A stretch of DNA of 64,000 nt from Marinobacter pelagius (GCF_003315345.1 NZ_QNRO01000010.1:62001-126000), one strand, 5' to 3'. Positions 1 to 10,980 are shown, counted from the stretch's first letter. Notes: a model not told the origin generated them from the letters alone. Made by a program: numbers and translations.

Positions 1-43
1 CGGCGGTTCATTACCTTTAAACGTGACAAACGGAACAGTGGCA

Positions 44-1309
44 ATGTCTCAAGATCTGAAAGAAGCAGCCCTTGAATATCACGCCAAGCCGCGGCCTGGT
101 AAGCTGAGTGTTGAAATCACCAAGCCGACCCAGACCTCCCGCGACCTTTCCCTGGCGTATAGCCCCGGGGTTGCCGAACCGGTCCGCGAGATCGCAAAGG
201 ACCCGGAGAACGCATACAAGTACACCGCCAAGGGCAACCTGGTGGCTGTCATCTCCGATGGTTCCGCGATTCTTGGTCTGGGTAACCTGGGTCCGCTGGC
301 GAGCAAGCCGGTAATGGAAGGCAAGGGCGTACTGTTCAAGCGCTTTGCCGGAATTGATGTCTTCGATATCGAGGTCAATTCCGAAAGCCCGCAGGCGTTT
401 ATTGAAACGGTTGAGCGTATCGCGGATACCTTTGGTGGTATCAACCTTGAAGACATCAAGGCACCAGAGTGCTTCGAGATTGAGCGAGCGTTGATCGAAA
501 AATGTAACGTGCCAGTCTTCCATGATGACCAGCACGGTACGGCAATCGTGACTGCAGCCGGCATGATCAATGCCCTTGAGCTGCAGGGCAAGAAAATTGA
601 AGAAGCGACAGTGGTGTGTCTGGGTGCCGGAGCAGCCGCTATCGCTTGCATGAAGCTGCTGATCAGCTGCGGTATTCGCTCTGAGAACATCTTCATGCTC
701 GACCGCAAGGGTGTGATCCACTCTGGTCGTGACGATCTCAACCAGTACAAGGCAATGTTTGCCAACGATACCGACAAGCGCACACTTGATGACGCCATTG
801 ATGGTGCGGACGTTTTTGTTGGTCTCTCCGGTCCGGATCTTCTGTCAGCCGATCAGCTGAAGAAAATGGCTCCGAATCCGATCGTTTTCGCATGTTCCAA
901 CCCTGATCCGGAGATCAGCCCGGAGCTGGCCAGTTCGGTTCGTGATGACCTCATCATGGCTACCGGCCGTTCCGACTACCCGAACCAGGTCAACAACGTG
1001 CTGGGCTTCCCGTTCATTTTCCGTGGTGCGCTGGACGTTCGTGCCACTGCGATCAACGAGGAAATGAAGGTGGCTGCGGTCAACGCGATCCGTGAGCTGG
1101 CGAAGGAGCCGGTACCGCAGGAAATCTGCGAAGCCTACGGTGTAGACAAGTTCGAGTTCGGCAAGGAATACATCATTCCGAAGCCGATGGATGTGCGTCT
1201 GCTGGAAGTGGTTCCGGCGGCGGTTGCCCGTGCAGCCGTGGATTCCGGTGTTGCCCGCAACGCGTATCCGGCTCACTACCCGCTCAAGTCCATGGACGAC
1301 ATCATCTGA
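44..1309 (+). CDS. maeB: NAD(P)-dependent malic enzyme, short form without PTA domain
   Basis: Oxidative decarboxylation of malate to pyruvate and CO2, giving reduced NAD(P). Visible in the 421-residue protein: SYSPGVAEP-type N-terminal motif (here AYSPGVAEPV, residues 39-47), the GKGVLFKRFAGID stretch with a catalytic lysine (about 93-105), EDIKAPE metal ligands (136-142), DDQHGT (161-166) and a GAGAAA dinucleotide-binding turn (about 194-199). MaeB proteins of enteric bacteria are about 750 residues with a C-terminal phosphotransacetylase-like domain; this one ends after the malic enzyme part, so it is the short form. An in-frame GTG lies at 23, but ATG at 44 gives the usual MSQDLKEAALEYH start. 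It converges on mrcA with a terminator between. Cofactor preference cannot be read from sequence alone. Confidence 0.9.
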   Translation: MSQDLKEAALEYHAKPRPGKLSVEITKPTQTSRDLSLAYSPGVAEPVREIAKDPENAYKYTAKGNLVAVISDGSAILGLGNLGPLASKPVMEGKGVLFKRFAGIDVFDIEVNSESPQAFIETVERIADTFGGINLEDIKAPECFEIERALIEKCNVPVFHDDQHGTAIVTAAGMINALELQGKKIEEATVVCLGAGAAAIACMKLLISCGIRSENIFMLDRKGVIHSGRDDLNQYKAMFANDTDKRTLDDAIDGADVFVGLSGPDLLSADQLKKMAPNPIVFACSNPDPEISPELASSVRDDLIMATGRSDYPNQVNNVLGFPFIFRGALDVRATAINEEMKVAAVNAIRELAKEPVPQEICEAYGVDKFEFGKEYIIPKPMDVRLLEVVPAAVARAAVDSGVARNAYPAHYPLKSMDDII

Positions 1310-1330
1310 TCGTCCTCGGGATATAAAAAA

Positions 1331-1357
1331 ACCGGCGGTGATCCCGCCGGTTTTTTT
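1331..1357. terminator. Bidirectional intrinsic terminator between maeB and mrcA
   Basis: Stem accggcgg (1331-1338) pairs with ccgccggt (1344-1351). A run of A lies before it and a run of T after it, so it can end transcription in both directions. It sits between the convergent malic enzyme and PBP1A genes. Confidence 0.85.
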
Positions 1358-1374
1358 GTGCGTGAAGGAAAAGA

Positions 1375-3897
1375 TCAGAACAGTTGGCGGGAAAGGTCGC
1401 CGTTCCCGTTGTTGTTGGTGCCGTCACGTTCTTCGGCTGTCAGCGGTTGTGGCGCGTTCTCTTCCTTGAACACCTCGAAAATTCCTTCCTCACCGGGGCG
1501 AGCCCGTTCACCGGTCTCCGGATTGATGCGCACATTCACGATGCCGTTCGGACGGGGCATTACAGCCGGTGGGGTGTCCTTGAGAGCAACCTGCATGTAA
1601 TCGATCCAGATGGGCAGCGCGGTGCTGGCACCGTACTCGCCGCGGCCAAGGGGTGCCGGCTGGTCGAAGCCTACCCATACGGTAGTGGCGACCTTGTGGT
1701 TGAAGCCTGCAAACCAGGTGTCCCGCTGCTCATTCGTGGTTCCGGTCTTGCCGGCGATGTCACTGCGGCCCAGGGCCTGTGCCCGACGGCCAGTACCACG
1801 GCGGATCACGTCCTGCATCATCGAGTGCAGAATATAGACAGAGCGCTCGTCGGCAAGGCGTTTCATGAGGCGAACCGGTTGGTCATCCCGGGTGTCTGTC
1901 AGCTCCTCGCTGGTCAGATCTTTCGGATTGGCGTCTGTCAGTGATTCGGGCTTTTCGTCGAGTTCTTCGTCGGCGACCAGGTCGTCACAGTTATCTTCAC
2001 AAAGGATGGTTTTCGGAGCCTGGTAGATGACCTCACCGTTCATGTCCCGAATTTCCTCGATGAGGTAGGGTTCCACATCGAAGCCGCCATTGGCGATGAC
2101 GGCCTGGGCGCGGGCCAGCTGCATGGGGGTTATCAGGCCACTGCCGAGCGCCAGGGACAGGTTGTCCGGCATGTTATCGACAGGGATGCGAAGCTGTTCC
2201 AGGTTTTCGAGCGTGGTCCTGATGCCGACATCGCGCAACAGTCGGACGGAAACGAGGTTCTTCGAGCGGTAAAGCGCCTCCCGCAGCCGGGTCGGGCCAC
2301 CAAAGCGCCCTGACGAGTTTTCCGGGCGCCAGGCGGTTTCCAGTTCCGAGTCCTCGAACACGATCGGTGCATCATTGTAGATGGTCGCCGGGGTCATGCC
2401 GTTCTCGAGCGCGGTCAGATACAGGAATGGCTTGAAGGTGGAGCCGGGCTGGCGATCGGCCTGGGTTGCCCGGTTATACTTGCTCTGATTGAAGCTGTAG
2501 CCACCGGCAAGCGCGTCGATGGCGCCGGTGTCTGCTTCCAGGGAGATCAGTGCACCCTCCACTTTCGGTACCTGGCTCAGGGCCACCTCGACCGGGGTGG
2601 TCTGAGATTCTTCCGTGCCTTCGTTTTCCGGACCGATCATGGCCGGGTTCTGCAACTTCACATACACCACGTCACCGACCGCAACCACATCGGAAGGCTT
2701 CTTGGGCGCGGGTCCGGTCAGGTCCTCGGTCTTGTGGCGCTTGGCCCAGGTCATGGTTTCGAAAGGCATGACGGCTTGTCCGATGCTTCGGGCGTGTACC
2801 TCGACCCGCTGTTCATCGTCATTGACCGAGGTAACAATCGCAGGTAGCAGAGACTCGACCCGCGGATAATTCCGTGCCAGATCGGAAAGCTCGCGTTCCT
2901 TCAATTCTTCAGGATCGATCTGGCCGATAGGTCCACGGAAGCCGTGGCGCTGGTCATAAGCTTCAAGGCCTGCACGCAGGGCTTCGGTTGCCGCCTGTTG
3001 CTTGTCGCCTTCTACAGTCAGGGTGACGGAGTAGCCGTCAGTGTAGGCATCCTCGCCAAACCGGCGCACCATCTCGGCCCGGGCCATTTCCGCCACATAG
3101 TCTGCATCCACTTCTGCTTCGGTGGCGTTGTAACTGGCGGTCAGCGGAGCGTTTACCGCCAGATCATAGGCGTCAGGGGTGATGTATCCCAGTTCCTGCA
3201 TGCGCCCGAGAATCCAGTTGCGGCGGATCAGGGCACGTTCGGCGTTGGCGAGAGGGTTATAGGCCGAGGGGGCCTTGGGCAGGCCTGCCAGCATCGCCAT
3301 TTGGGCCAGTGTCAGCTCTCTGACCGGTTTGTCATAGTAAACCTGTGCCGCCGCAGCAATGCCATAGGCCCGGTTGCCCAGGTAGATTTTGTTCAGATAC
3401 AGCTCGAAAATGCGATCCTTGTCCAGCTCACGCTCTATCTGAAGAGCCAGAAGTATCTCGTTGAACTTTCGTATAAAGGTCCGATCCCGTGACAAAAAGT
3501 AATTTTTTGCAACCTGCATGGTGATGGTACTGCCGCCGGACTGGATTTCACCGGTGGAGACCAATTGCACTGCAGCCCGCATCAGGCCTTTGATATCGAC
3601 TCCGAAATGCTCGTAGAACCGGGCGTCTTCAGCTGCCATGAAGGCTTGTAACTGAATTGTAGGGATCTGTTCGATTGTGATTGGTGCCCTTCTCTTTTCC
3701 CCGAATTCTGCTATTAATCTGTTGTCCTTGGAATAGACCCTCAGCGGCGTCTGGAGCTTGATGTCCAGCAATTGCTCGACGGGGGGCAGCCCGGGACGAA
3801 GGTAAAGATAGAAGCCTGACGCTGTAATAACCGCGACACTCAGTCCAGTTAGAAACAGCCAGGCGAAAAGACGAGATGTACGCAACAAATGAGACAT
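1375..3897 (-). CDS. mrcA: Penicillin-binding protein 1A, bifunctional glycosyltransferase/transpeptidase
   Basis: Class A penicillin-binding protein that polymerises and cross-links peptidoglycan. The 840-residue protein has an N-terminal membrane anchor (about 12-32), a GT51 glycosyltransferase domain with the EDARFYEHFG catalytic motif (E90/D91) and the STITMQVAKN motif (about 123-132), an OB-like insert (about 320-430) and a transpeptidase domain. The transpeptidase shows SxxK at S486-K489 (GSTFKP), SKN at 545-547 and KTG at 717-719. Length matches PBP1A of pseudomonads. It is divergent from pilM, the usual arrangement in Pseudomonas and relatives. No clear Shine-Dalgarno precedes the ATG at 3897. 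Confidence 0.95.
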   Translation of the reverse strand: MSHLLRTSRLFAWLFLTGLSVAVITASGFYLYLRPGLPPVEQLLDIKLQTPLRVYSKDNRLIAEFGEKRRAPITIEQIPTIQLQAFMAAEDARFYEHFGVDIKGLMRAAVQLVSTGEIQSGGSTITMQVAKNYFLSRDRTFIRKFNEILLALQIERELDKDRIFELYLNKIYLGNRAYGIAAAAQVYYDKPVRELTLAQMAMLAGLPKAPSAYNPLANAERALIRRNWILGRMQELGYITPDAYDLAVNAPLTASYNATEAEVDADYVAEMARAEMVRRFGEDAYTDGYSVTLTVEGDKQQAATEALRAGLEAYDQRHGFRGPIGQIDPEELKERELSDLARNYPRVESLLPAIVTSVNDDEQRVEVHARSIGQAVMPFETMTWAKRHKTEDLTGPAPKKPSDVVAVGDVVYVKLQNPAMIGPENEGTEESQTTPVEVALSQVPKVEGALISLEADTGAIDALAGGYSFNQSKYNRATQADRQPGSTFKPFLYLTALENGMTPATIYNDAPIVFEDSELETAWRPENSSGRFGGPTRLREALYRSKNLVSVRLLRDVGIRTTLENLEQLRIPVDNMPDNLSLALGSGLITPMQLARAQAVIANGGFDVEPYLIEEIRDMNGEVIYQAPKTILCEDNCDDLVADEELDEKPESLTDANPKDLTSEELTDTRDDQPVRLMKRLADERSVYILHSMMQDVIRRGTGRRAQALGRSDIAGKTGTTNEQRDTWFAGFNHKVATTVWVGFDQPAPLGRGEYGASTALPIWIDYMQVALKDTPPAVMPRPNGIVNVRINPETGERARPGEEGIFEVFKEENAPQPLTAEERDGTNNNGNGDLSRQLF

Positions 3898-3940
3898 TTT
3901 TTTCTGACAACAGTTGGATATAGGTCTATCATTTGAGAAA

Positions 3941-3978
3941 TTGCTTTAGGAAGAGTAACTCACTTCGCTGTAAAGCAA
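3941..3978. promoter_or_regulatory. Inverted repeat in the mrcA/pilM divergent intergenic region
   Basis: ttgcttta (3941-3948) and taaagcaa (3971-3978) are perfect 8-base inverted halves 22 bases apart. They lie in the 195-base region between divergent mrcA and pilM, which must hold promoters for both. It could be an operator or an RNA hairpin in the mrcA leader; no function is shown. Confidence 0.3.
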
Positions 3979-4083
3979 TGCATCTCAAAAAGAAGAACAG
4001 GCATTGTAGACGGAAAGCAGAAGAAATTCTCTTACATAAAAAACACATAAGTTATTTAACCGGGTGCATGTAACCAGGTATAG

Positions 4084-5156
<1,073 letters not shown>

Positions 5157-5157
<1 letters not shown>

Positions 5158-5720
5158 TGGCAAAGATTAACCTCAGACCCTGGCGGGAAGAGCTGCGCGC
5201 CGAGAAGCAGAAGCAGTTTGTGGCCATGATCCTGGCTGCAGCGATTATTGGCGCCGGTAGTGTGTTCCTCTGGAAGACTGACATGGACAACCGGATTGCC
5301 TACCAGCAGTCCCGTAACGCCTACATAGAAACAGCGTCCAAGAAGCTGGATGCCCAGATCAAGGAAATCGAGAACCTCAAGCGCAAGCGCGACGAGCTGC
5401 TGGCAAGGATGCAGGTTATCCAGGATCTTCAGGGCAAGCGTCCGGTGATTGTTCGGGTGTTTGATGAACTGGTTCAAACCCTCCCGGACGGTCTTTTCTA
5501 CACGGACCTGAAGAAAACCGGCGATAACATCCAGATTGTCGGTATGGCCGAGTCCAACAGCCGGATTTCCACCCTCATGCGCGATTTCGAGAAGTCAGAC
5601 TGGTTCACCGATCCAAACCTCTCCAACGTTGCCGCTGCTGACCAGCGCCGCGCCGGATACAGTCAGTTCAACCTGTCTGTGAAACAGAAAACCCCCGAGC
5701 CCGAAGGGGAGGATAAGTAA
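5157..5720 (+). CDS. pilN: Type IV pilus assembly protein PilN
   Basis: Bitopic inner-membrane protein that joins PilM in the cytoplasm to PilO in the periplasm. The protein (187 residues from the ATG at 5157) opens with the PilM-binding motif INLRPWREE (residues 4-12), then one membrane helix (about 21-40) and a coiled-coil-rich segment (about 45-90) before the periplasmic ferredoxin-like domain. An upstream in-frame GTG (5127) exists, but the start overlapping the pilM stop (TGATG) places INLRPW at the N-terminus as in the family. pilO overlaps its stop codon, indicating translational coupling. Confidence 0.93.
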
Positions 5721-6331
5721 TGAGCCTCGCGGACTCTCTCAAAAGCCTGAATGAATTCGATGTCAACGATCTGGACCTCAACAATGCCGGCATCTGGCCG
5801 ACACCGGTCAAGATCATTGTTGCGCTGATCGTGTTCGGCCTGATCGTCGGCGGCGGGTACTGGTTTTTCATCAAGGATCAGTATGCCCAGCTCGAGCGGG
5901 TGCAGAAAACCGAGCAGGAATTGCGAAAGAAATACGAGGAAAAAGCCTACCAGGTAGCCAACCTCGACGTGTTCAAGGCACAAATGGCTGAAATGGAGGA
6001 AACCTTTGGCGCGCTGGTGCGTCAGTTGCCCAGTGAAACCGAAGTGCCCGGCCTGCTTGAGGACATCACCAACACCGCGCTTGGCAGCGGGCTGTCGTTG
6101 CAGGAAATCAAGCTGCAGCCGGAGCAGCAGCGTGATTTCTATGCCGAGTTGCCCATCAACATCCGGGTTTCCGGCACCTATCACGAGTTGGCGTCATTTG
6201 TGAGCAGTGTTGCAAGCCTCCCACGGATCGTGACACTGCACGATTTAACCATCAAACCAACAGGCGGAGATGGAGAGCAGCTTGATATGCAGGTTGTCGC
6301 TCGTACTTACCGCTACCGGGCTGGAGAGTAA
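5720..6331 (+). CDS. pilO: Type IV pilus assembly protein PilO
   Basis: Inner-membrane partner of PilN that forms heterodimers in the periplasm and docks PilP. The 203-residue protein has a short cytoplasmic N-terminus, one membrane helix (about 31-50), a coiled coil (about 54-100) and a periplasmic domain. Its ATG overlaps the pilN TAA (TAATG). pilP follows after two bases. Confidence 0.93.
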   Translation: MSLADSLKSLNEFDVNDLDLNNAGIWPTPVKIIVALIVFGLIVGGGYWFFIKDQYAQLERVQKTEQELRKKYEEKAYQVANLDVFKAQMAEMEETFGALVRQLPSETEVPGLLEDITNTALGSGLSLQEIKLQPEQQRDFYAELPINIRVSGTYHELASFVSSVASLPRIVTLHDLTIKPTGGDGEQLDMQVVARTYRYRAGE

Positions 6332-6333
6332 GC

Positions 6334-6882
6334 ATGGCAGCAAAGCATGCAGGTAAGGCCTGGCTGGGAGTGTGTCTGGTGTCCTTGCTGACGGCCTGTA
6401 CCCAGGAGAGCGGTTTTTCGGATCTGGATCAATTCATGGCAGAAACCCGGGCCAAGCCCCGGGGGCATGTAGAGCCACTGCCGGAATTCAAGGCCTATGA
6501 GGCGTTTACTTATTCAGCCGCGGATCGGCGTGCTCCGTTTGAGCCACCGGTGGATGTCCAGTTGACTATGGTTGACGATCAGCCGGCCAGCGATGTCGAG
6601 CCGAATCTGGATCGCCCGAGGGAAGTTCTGGAGAACTTTGACCTCAAGGAACTCAGCATGGTCGGCACGCTTCGTGGAGCGGAGGGTAATCTGTTCGCTC
6701 TCATCCGGGATAACACAGGCGGCATTCATCGGGTCACCACCGGCAATTACATGGGCGAAAACTACGGCCGTATTGTGGGTGTCAGCGAGAGCCGCGTCGA
6801 ATTGATTGAAATCGTTCCGAATGGCTCGGGCGGATGGGTGGAGCGTCCTCGTTCCCTGTCCCTGTTCGAGGAACAAGGCTAG
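6334..6882 (+). CDS. pilP: Type IV pilus lipoprotein PilP
   Basis: Inner-membrane lipoprotein that bridges PilN/PilO to the N0 domain of the PilQ secretin. The 182-residue protein has a lipoprotein signal with LLTAC lipobox (Cys22), a flexible proline-rich stretch, and a C-terminal beta domain containing FDLKELSMVGTL, IRDNTGGIHRVTTGNYMG and GRIV motifs typical of PilP. Fourth gene of the pilM-Q operon. Confidence 0.93.
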   Translation: MAAKHAGKAWLGVCLVSLLTACTQESGFSDLDQFMAETRAKPRGHVEPLPEFKAYEAFTYSAADRRAPFEPPVDVQLTMVDDQPASDVEPNLDRPREVLENFDLKELSMVGTLRGAEGNLFALIRDNTGGIHRVTTGNYMGENYGRIVGVSESRVELIEIVPNGSGGWVERPRSLSLFEEQG

Positions 6883-6894
6883 GGAGCGGCAAAT

Positions 6895-9012
6895 ATGAAG
6901 ATTGAAAGAAACATGCACGAACAAAAAGGTTTGGGGTCGAGGCTAGCGATGTTCAAAAAACTCAATGTATACGTCGGCGTGATTGCTTTGGGGTTGTTGT
7001 CCGGCCTGGCCAACGCGGTCACGCTGGAGGACGTGTCGTTTTCCTCGCTTCCGGGAGAACGGTTGGAGGTGACCCTCCAGTTTGACGGGCAGCCGCCCGA
7101 GCCTACCGGCTACACCATTGAGCGCCCGGCCCGGATCGCCGTGGATCTGCGCGATACCACCAGCGGGCTGGATAGCCGCAGCATTCCGCTCGGGGGCGGC
7201 AATGCCCAGAGTGTGACAGTGGTGGAAACTCCCGACCGGACCCGATTGATTTTCAATCTTGTTGAACTGGTGCCCTATGACACCGTCCGCAAGGATAACG
7301 CTCTGGTGATGACCATTGGCGGCGAAAGCATGGCACCGGCCTCTGCCAGTTCGTCTGATCAGGTAACGGCGAGGAACGAGCCGGCCACAGACACCAATGC
7401 CCTGGCCGGAGTCGATTTCCGGCGCGGTAAAGACGGCGAAGGCCGGGTTGTTCTCGATCTGGGAACCAGCACGACCCCGGTTGATCTGGTTGAGCTGGGA
7501 GGCAAGATCCGCCTCACCATGCCGGAGCTGACTGTTCCCGAAAATCTGCGCCGTCGCCTGGACGTCACGGATTTTGCGACGCCGGTAAACCGTATCGATA
7601 CCTATGTCCAGGATGGCAGTGCCGTGGTCGAGATCGTGCCCGAGGGCAACTACGATTACATCGCCTACCAGTCCGGCAGTGAATTCACCGTCAGTGTGGA
7701 AAAACTGAGCGAGCAGGAAGCGGAAGCCCGTCGTGAGGAGAAATTCCCGTATACCGGCGAAAAGCTGTCCCTGAACTTCCAGGACATCGAAGTGCGCTCG
7801 GTGCTACAGCTGATTGCCGATTTCACCGGTCTGAACCTGGTTGCCAGCGACACGGTAACCGGCAGCATTACGCTGCGACTTCAGAACGTGCCGTGGGATC
7901 AGGCTCTGGATCTGATTCTGAAAACCAAGGGCCTGGACAAGCGCCAGATCGGGAACGTACTGCTGGTTGCCCCTGCCGACGAAATTGCAGCCCGTGAGAA
8001 GCTGGAACTGGAAACCTCCAAGCAGATCGCCGAGCTGGCGCCGGTTCGTCTGGATATTATCCAGGTCAACTACGCCAAGGCCGCCGATATTGTCGAGCTT
8101 ATCAAGGCTGACGAAGAGCTGATTTCCGATCGTGGCTTCATCTCCTCGGATGTGCGCACCAACACCATCAGCGTGCGTGAGACCTCCGAGAAGCTCGAGG
8201 AAATCCGTCGCCTGGTCTCCACCTGGGATGTACCGGTCCGCCAGGTGTCCATCGAAGCACGGATTGTTCGTGCACAAACCAACGTTGCCGAGAACCTGGG
8301 TATCCGTTGGGGTGGCGCGGCTTACGATGTCAGCGGTGACAACGTGTTCACTGTTGGCGGCTCCCAGGGTACCCTGCAGGAAGCCCGTGATGCCGCAGCC
8401 GGTAACGACAGCACTATCACCTTCCCGGGTGCGCTTGCTGTGGACCTGGGCGTGACCGGCGAGGGCGCCTCCTCCTTTGCGATCGGCTGGGGCAGCGATG
8501 ATTTCCTGGTGGATCTGGAACTGTCTGCACTGGAGAGTGACGGTCAGGCCGAGGTTGTTTCCCAGCCGCGTGTCGTGACTGCCGATCGCCAAACGGCCTC
8601 CATCAAGTCCGGTGAGGAAATTCCCTATCAGGAGGCTTCCTCCAGCGGCGCCACCTCCGTGTCCTTCAAGGAAGCGGTGCTGTCCCTGGAAGTGACTCCG
8701 CAGATCACGCCGGATGACAAGATCATCATGGATCTGGTGGTGAATCAGGATTCCCGAGGTGAGGTCACTGCCGGTATCCCGTCCATCAACACCAATGAGG
8801 TCACCACTCAGGTGCTGGTTGGCAACGGCGAAACAGTGGTTCTCGGCGGTATCTTCCAGTCAGAAGTGGCCACCCAGGTGACCAAGACCCCGTTCCTGGG
8901 CGATATTCCCTACGTGGGCCGCCTGTTCAAGCGGACGGAGCATATCGACGAGCGCAGCGAACTGTTGATTTTCATCACGCCGAAAATCATCAAGAACGAT
9001 TTGCTCCGGTAA
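6895..9012 (+). CDS. pilQ: Type IV pilus secretin PilQ
   Basis: Outer-membrane secretin through which the pilus passes. The 705-residue precursor has a signal peptide ending near residue 41 (GLANA). It is followed by peptidoglycan-binding AMIN domains (first about 45-130, a second likely about 165-260), a secretin/TonB short N-terminal domain (about 290-340), the N1 domain with repeated DVRTN-type beta segments, and the secretin gate/barrel (about 500-700, with VVSQPRVVTAD and VVLGGIF motifs). An agggag ribosome-binding site precedes the ATG at 6895; an internal ATG at 6949 would shorten the signal peptide region. Last gene of the operon, followed by a terminator. Confidence 0.95.
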   Translation: MKIERNMHEQKGLGSRLAMFKKLNVYVGVIALGLLSGLANAVTLEDVSFSSLPGERLEVTLQFDGQPPEPTGYTIERPARIAVDLRDTTSGLDSRSIPLGGGNAQSVTVVETPDRTRLIFNLVELVPYDTVRKDNALVMTIGGESMAPASASSSDQVTARNEPATDTNALAGVDFRRGKDGEGRVVLDLGTSTTPVDLVELGGKIRLTMPELTVPENLRRRLDVTDFATPVNRIDTYVQDGSAVVEIVPEGNYDYIAYQSGSEFTVSVEKLSEQEAEARREEKFPYTGEKLSLNFQDIEVRSVLQLIADFTGLNLVASDTVTGSITLRLQNVPWDQALDLILKTKGLDKRQIGNVLLVAPADEIAAREKLELETSKQIAELAPVRLDIIQVNYAKAADIVELIKADEELISDRGFISSDVRTNTISVRETSEKLEEIRRLVSTWDVPVRQVSIEARIVRAQTNVAENLGIRWGGAAYDVSGDNVFTVGGSQGTLQEARDAAAGNDSTITFPGALAVDLGVTGEGASSFAIGWGSDDFLVDLELSALESDGQAEVVSQPRVVTADRQTASIKSGEEIPYQEASSSGATSVSFKEAVLSLEVTPQITPDDKIIMDLVVNQDSRGEVTAGIPSINTNEVTTQVLVGNGETVVLGGIFQSEVATQVTKTPFLGDIPYVGRLFKRTEHIDERSELLIFITPKIIKNDLLR

Positions 9013-9030
9013 CCGTCCCGCTGAAGCCAG

Positions 9031-9061
9031 AAGCCGCCGCGTAAAACCGGCGGCTTTTTTT
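9031..9061 (+). terminator. Intrinsic terminator after pilQ
   Basis: agccgccg (9032-9039) pairs with cggcggct (9048-9055) and is followed by a T run to 9061. It ends the pilMNOPQ transcript just before aroK. Confidence 0.85.
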
Positions 9062-9101
9062 GTGATATTCTCACCCGCCTGAAACCTGTTGAGCGGAAGT
9101 T

Positions 9102-9668
9102 ATGTCTTTGCCCAAACGCATTGTTCTGGTTGGCCCGATGGGCGCCGGGAAAAGTACTATCGGTCGCATGTTGGCCCGTGAGCTGGGTTACCGTTTTCTC
9201 GATACCGACCGAATCATCGAAGAACGGTGCGGCGCCAATATCCCGTGGATTTTTGATGTTGAGGGCGAAGATGGTTTCCGGCAGCGGGAAACGGCCATGC
9301 TTGAGCAGCTGTCCGCTGAGCCCCAGACGGTCCTTGCCACGGGCGGGGGAGCGGTAATGCGTCCTGAGAATCATCCTTTGCTGAAACGGGATTCCATCGT
9401 GGTCTATCTCAAGACTTCGATCGACCAGCAGGTTGAGCGAACCCGCAAGGACAGGAATCGCCCGCTGTTGCAGAATGATGATCCCGAGGCGGTCTTGCGC
9501 AAGTTGTTTGAAATCCGGGACCCGATTTACCGGCAGCTCGCTGACGTGGTCATGTACACGGACCGGAAAAGCCCCCGCCTTGTGGTCAGGCAACTGATCA
9601 ATCGTATTAACCCGAGAACGCCACGGCATCGGCGCCAGGTGCGTAAGGAAGGTCGTAACCATGTCTGA
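9102..9668 (+). CDS. aroK: Shikimate kinase
   Basis: Phosphorylates shikimate to shikimate 3-phosphate with ATP in the aromatic amino acid pathway. The 188-residue protein has a P-loop GPMGAGKST (11-19), the DTD Mg/shikimate motif (35-37), the FRQRE and [10 protein letters not shown] substrate motifs, and an RNRPLL lid segment. It is slightly longer than E. coli AroK, with a basic C-terminal tail. It overlaps aroB by 8 bases, the classic aroKB operon directly downstream of pilQ. Confidence 0.95.
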   Translation: MSLPKRIVLVGPMGAGKSTIGRMLARELGYRFLDTDRIIEERCGANIPWIFDVEGEDGFRQRETAMLEQLSAEPQTVLATGGGAVMRPENHPLLKRDSIVVYLKTSIDQQVERTRKDRNRPLLQNDDPEAVLRKLFEIRDPIYRQLADVVMYTDRKSPRLVVRQLINRINPRTPRHRRQVRKEGRNHV

Positions 9669-10749
9669 GATATTCCGGGAACTCACCGTTGATCTGGGTG
9701 AGCGAAGCTATCCGATCATCATCGGTTCAGGGTTGCTGGGTAACACCGATCTGTCCTCTTACGTCGCCGGCTCCCAGGTCATGATCGTAACCAACGATAC
9801 CGTGGCTCCCCTGTACCTGGACAAGATCCGCAACAGTTTTCCGGGCAAGCAGGTCGATACCGTCGTGCTTCCGGACGGGGAGAAATTCAAGGACTGGCAG
9901 ACTCTCAACCGCATTTTCGATGCCCTGCTGGAGCAGCGGCACAGCCGGAAGACCACGCTGGTGGCCTTGGGCGGTGGTGTTATCGGTGATATGGCCGGAT
10001 TTGCGGCTGCCTGTTACCAGAGGGGGGTGCCTTTTATCCAGGTGCCTACCACGCTGTTGTCCCAGGTTGATTCCTCTGTCGGCGGCAAGACCGGTATAAA
10101 TCATCCGCTTGGCAAGAACATGATCGGGGCCTTTCATCAGCCCCAGGTGGTGTTGATCGACACCGACACTCTGCAAACCCTGCCACCCCGGGAGGTGTCA
10201 GCGGGGCTGGCGGAAGTGATCAAGTACGGCCTTATCCGGGATACAGAGTTTCTTGCCTGGCTCGAAGACAATATGGATGCGCTGGTGGGGCTGGAAGCCG
10301 GCGCGCTCGCCGAAGCCATCTATCGTTCCTGTGCCTGCAAGGCGGAGGTCGTGGCTCTTGATGAGCGGGAAGGGGGGCTGCGGGCCATCCTCAATCTTGG
10401 GCATACCTTTGGGCACGCCATCGAGACCTTTGCGGGTTACGGAATCTGGCTCCATGGCGAGGCGGTAGGTACCGGCATGATCATGGCCGCGGACCTGTCG
10501 ACCCGGGAGGGAATGATTTCCGGTGAAGACTATCGTCGGGCAGTTGATATCATCCTGCGCGCCGGGCTGCCGAAAATGCCTCCGGAAGCCATGACTCCGG
10601 AGGACTTCATGCGACTGATGGCGGTCGACAAGAAAAATGTCGATGGCGCACTCCGTCTGGTTTTGTTGCGCAGTATCGGTGATGCGTTTGTGACTGCCGA
10701 TGCCCGGAAAGAAAGCCTGGCAGCAACTCTCGACGCCTTCTGTCACTGA
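9661..10749 (+). CDS. aroB: 3-dehydroquinate synthase
   Basis: Converts DAHP to 3-dehydroquinate, step two of the shikimate pathway, using NAD and a divalent metal. The 362-residue protein shows the NAD-binding [11 protein letters not shown] motif (about 102-112), the [19 protein letters not shown] block, and metal-ligand histidines in [10 protein letters not shown] and HGEAVGTGM. The start overlaps aroK, so the two are translationally coupled. Length is normal for the family. Confidence 0.96.
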   Translation: MSEIFRELTVDLGERSYPIIIGSGLLGNTDLSSYVAGSQVMIVTNDTVAPLYLDKIRNSFPGKQVDTVVLPDGEKFKDWQTLNRIFDALLEQRHSRKTTLVALGGGVIGDMAGFAAACYQRGVPFIQVPTTLLSQVDSSVGGKTGINHPLGKNMIGAFHQPQVVLIDTDTLQTLPPREVSAGLAEVIKYGLIRDTEFLAWLEDNMDALVGLEAGALAEAIYRSCACKAEVVALDEREGGLRAILNLGHTFGHAIETFAGYGIWLHGEAVGTGMIMAADLSTREGMISGEDYRRAVDIILRAGLPKMPPEAMTPEDFMRLMAVDKKNVDGALRLVLLRSIGDAFVTADARKESLAATLDAFCH

Positions 10750-10859
10750 CCCGGTCGGCTCCGGAGTAGGCACCGTCCTGGAGTCGAAAAAAATTCATAT
10801 AAGATAAAGCTTATTGAGCTATTGCAATGGCTTTGCTCTCCCCTAAACTTTAGGCTGGT

Positions 10860-10888
10860 TTGAATACGTAGTTCTACGTGTGTAAAAT
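10860..10888 (+). promoter_or_regulatory. Probable sigma-70 promoter for gltBD with a palindrome in its spacer
   Basis: A -35 box TTGAAT (10860-10865) and a -10 box TAAAAT (10883-10888) are separated by exactly 17 bases. The spacer carries a perfect inverted repeat acgtag-tt-ctacgt (10866-10879), well placed for a repressor operator. It lies about 95 bases upstream of gltB in the 231-base aroB-gltB gap. Confidence 0.55.
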
Positions 10889-10980
10889 AGCCGGCCCCTT
10901 TTTTCAGTGTCAGTACATTTATGCACCATCTTGGTGCGCAAGTTTCTGATTGAAAAGCATTTCTACGCGAGAGAACGCTT

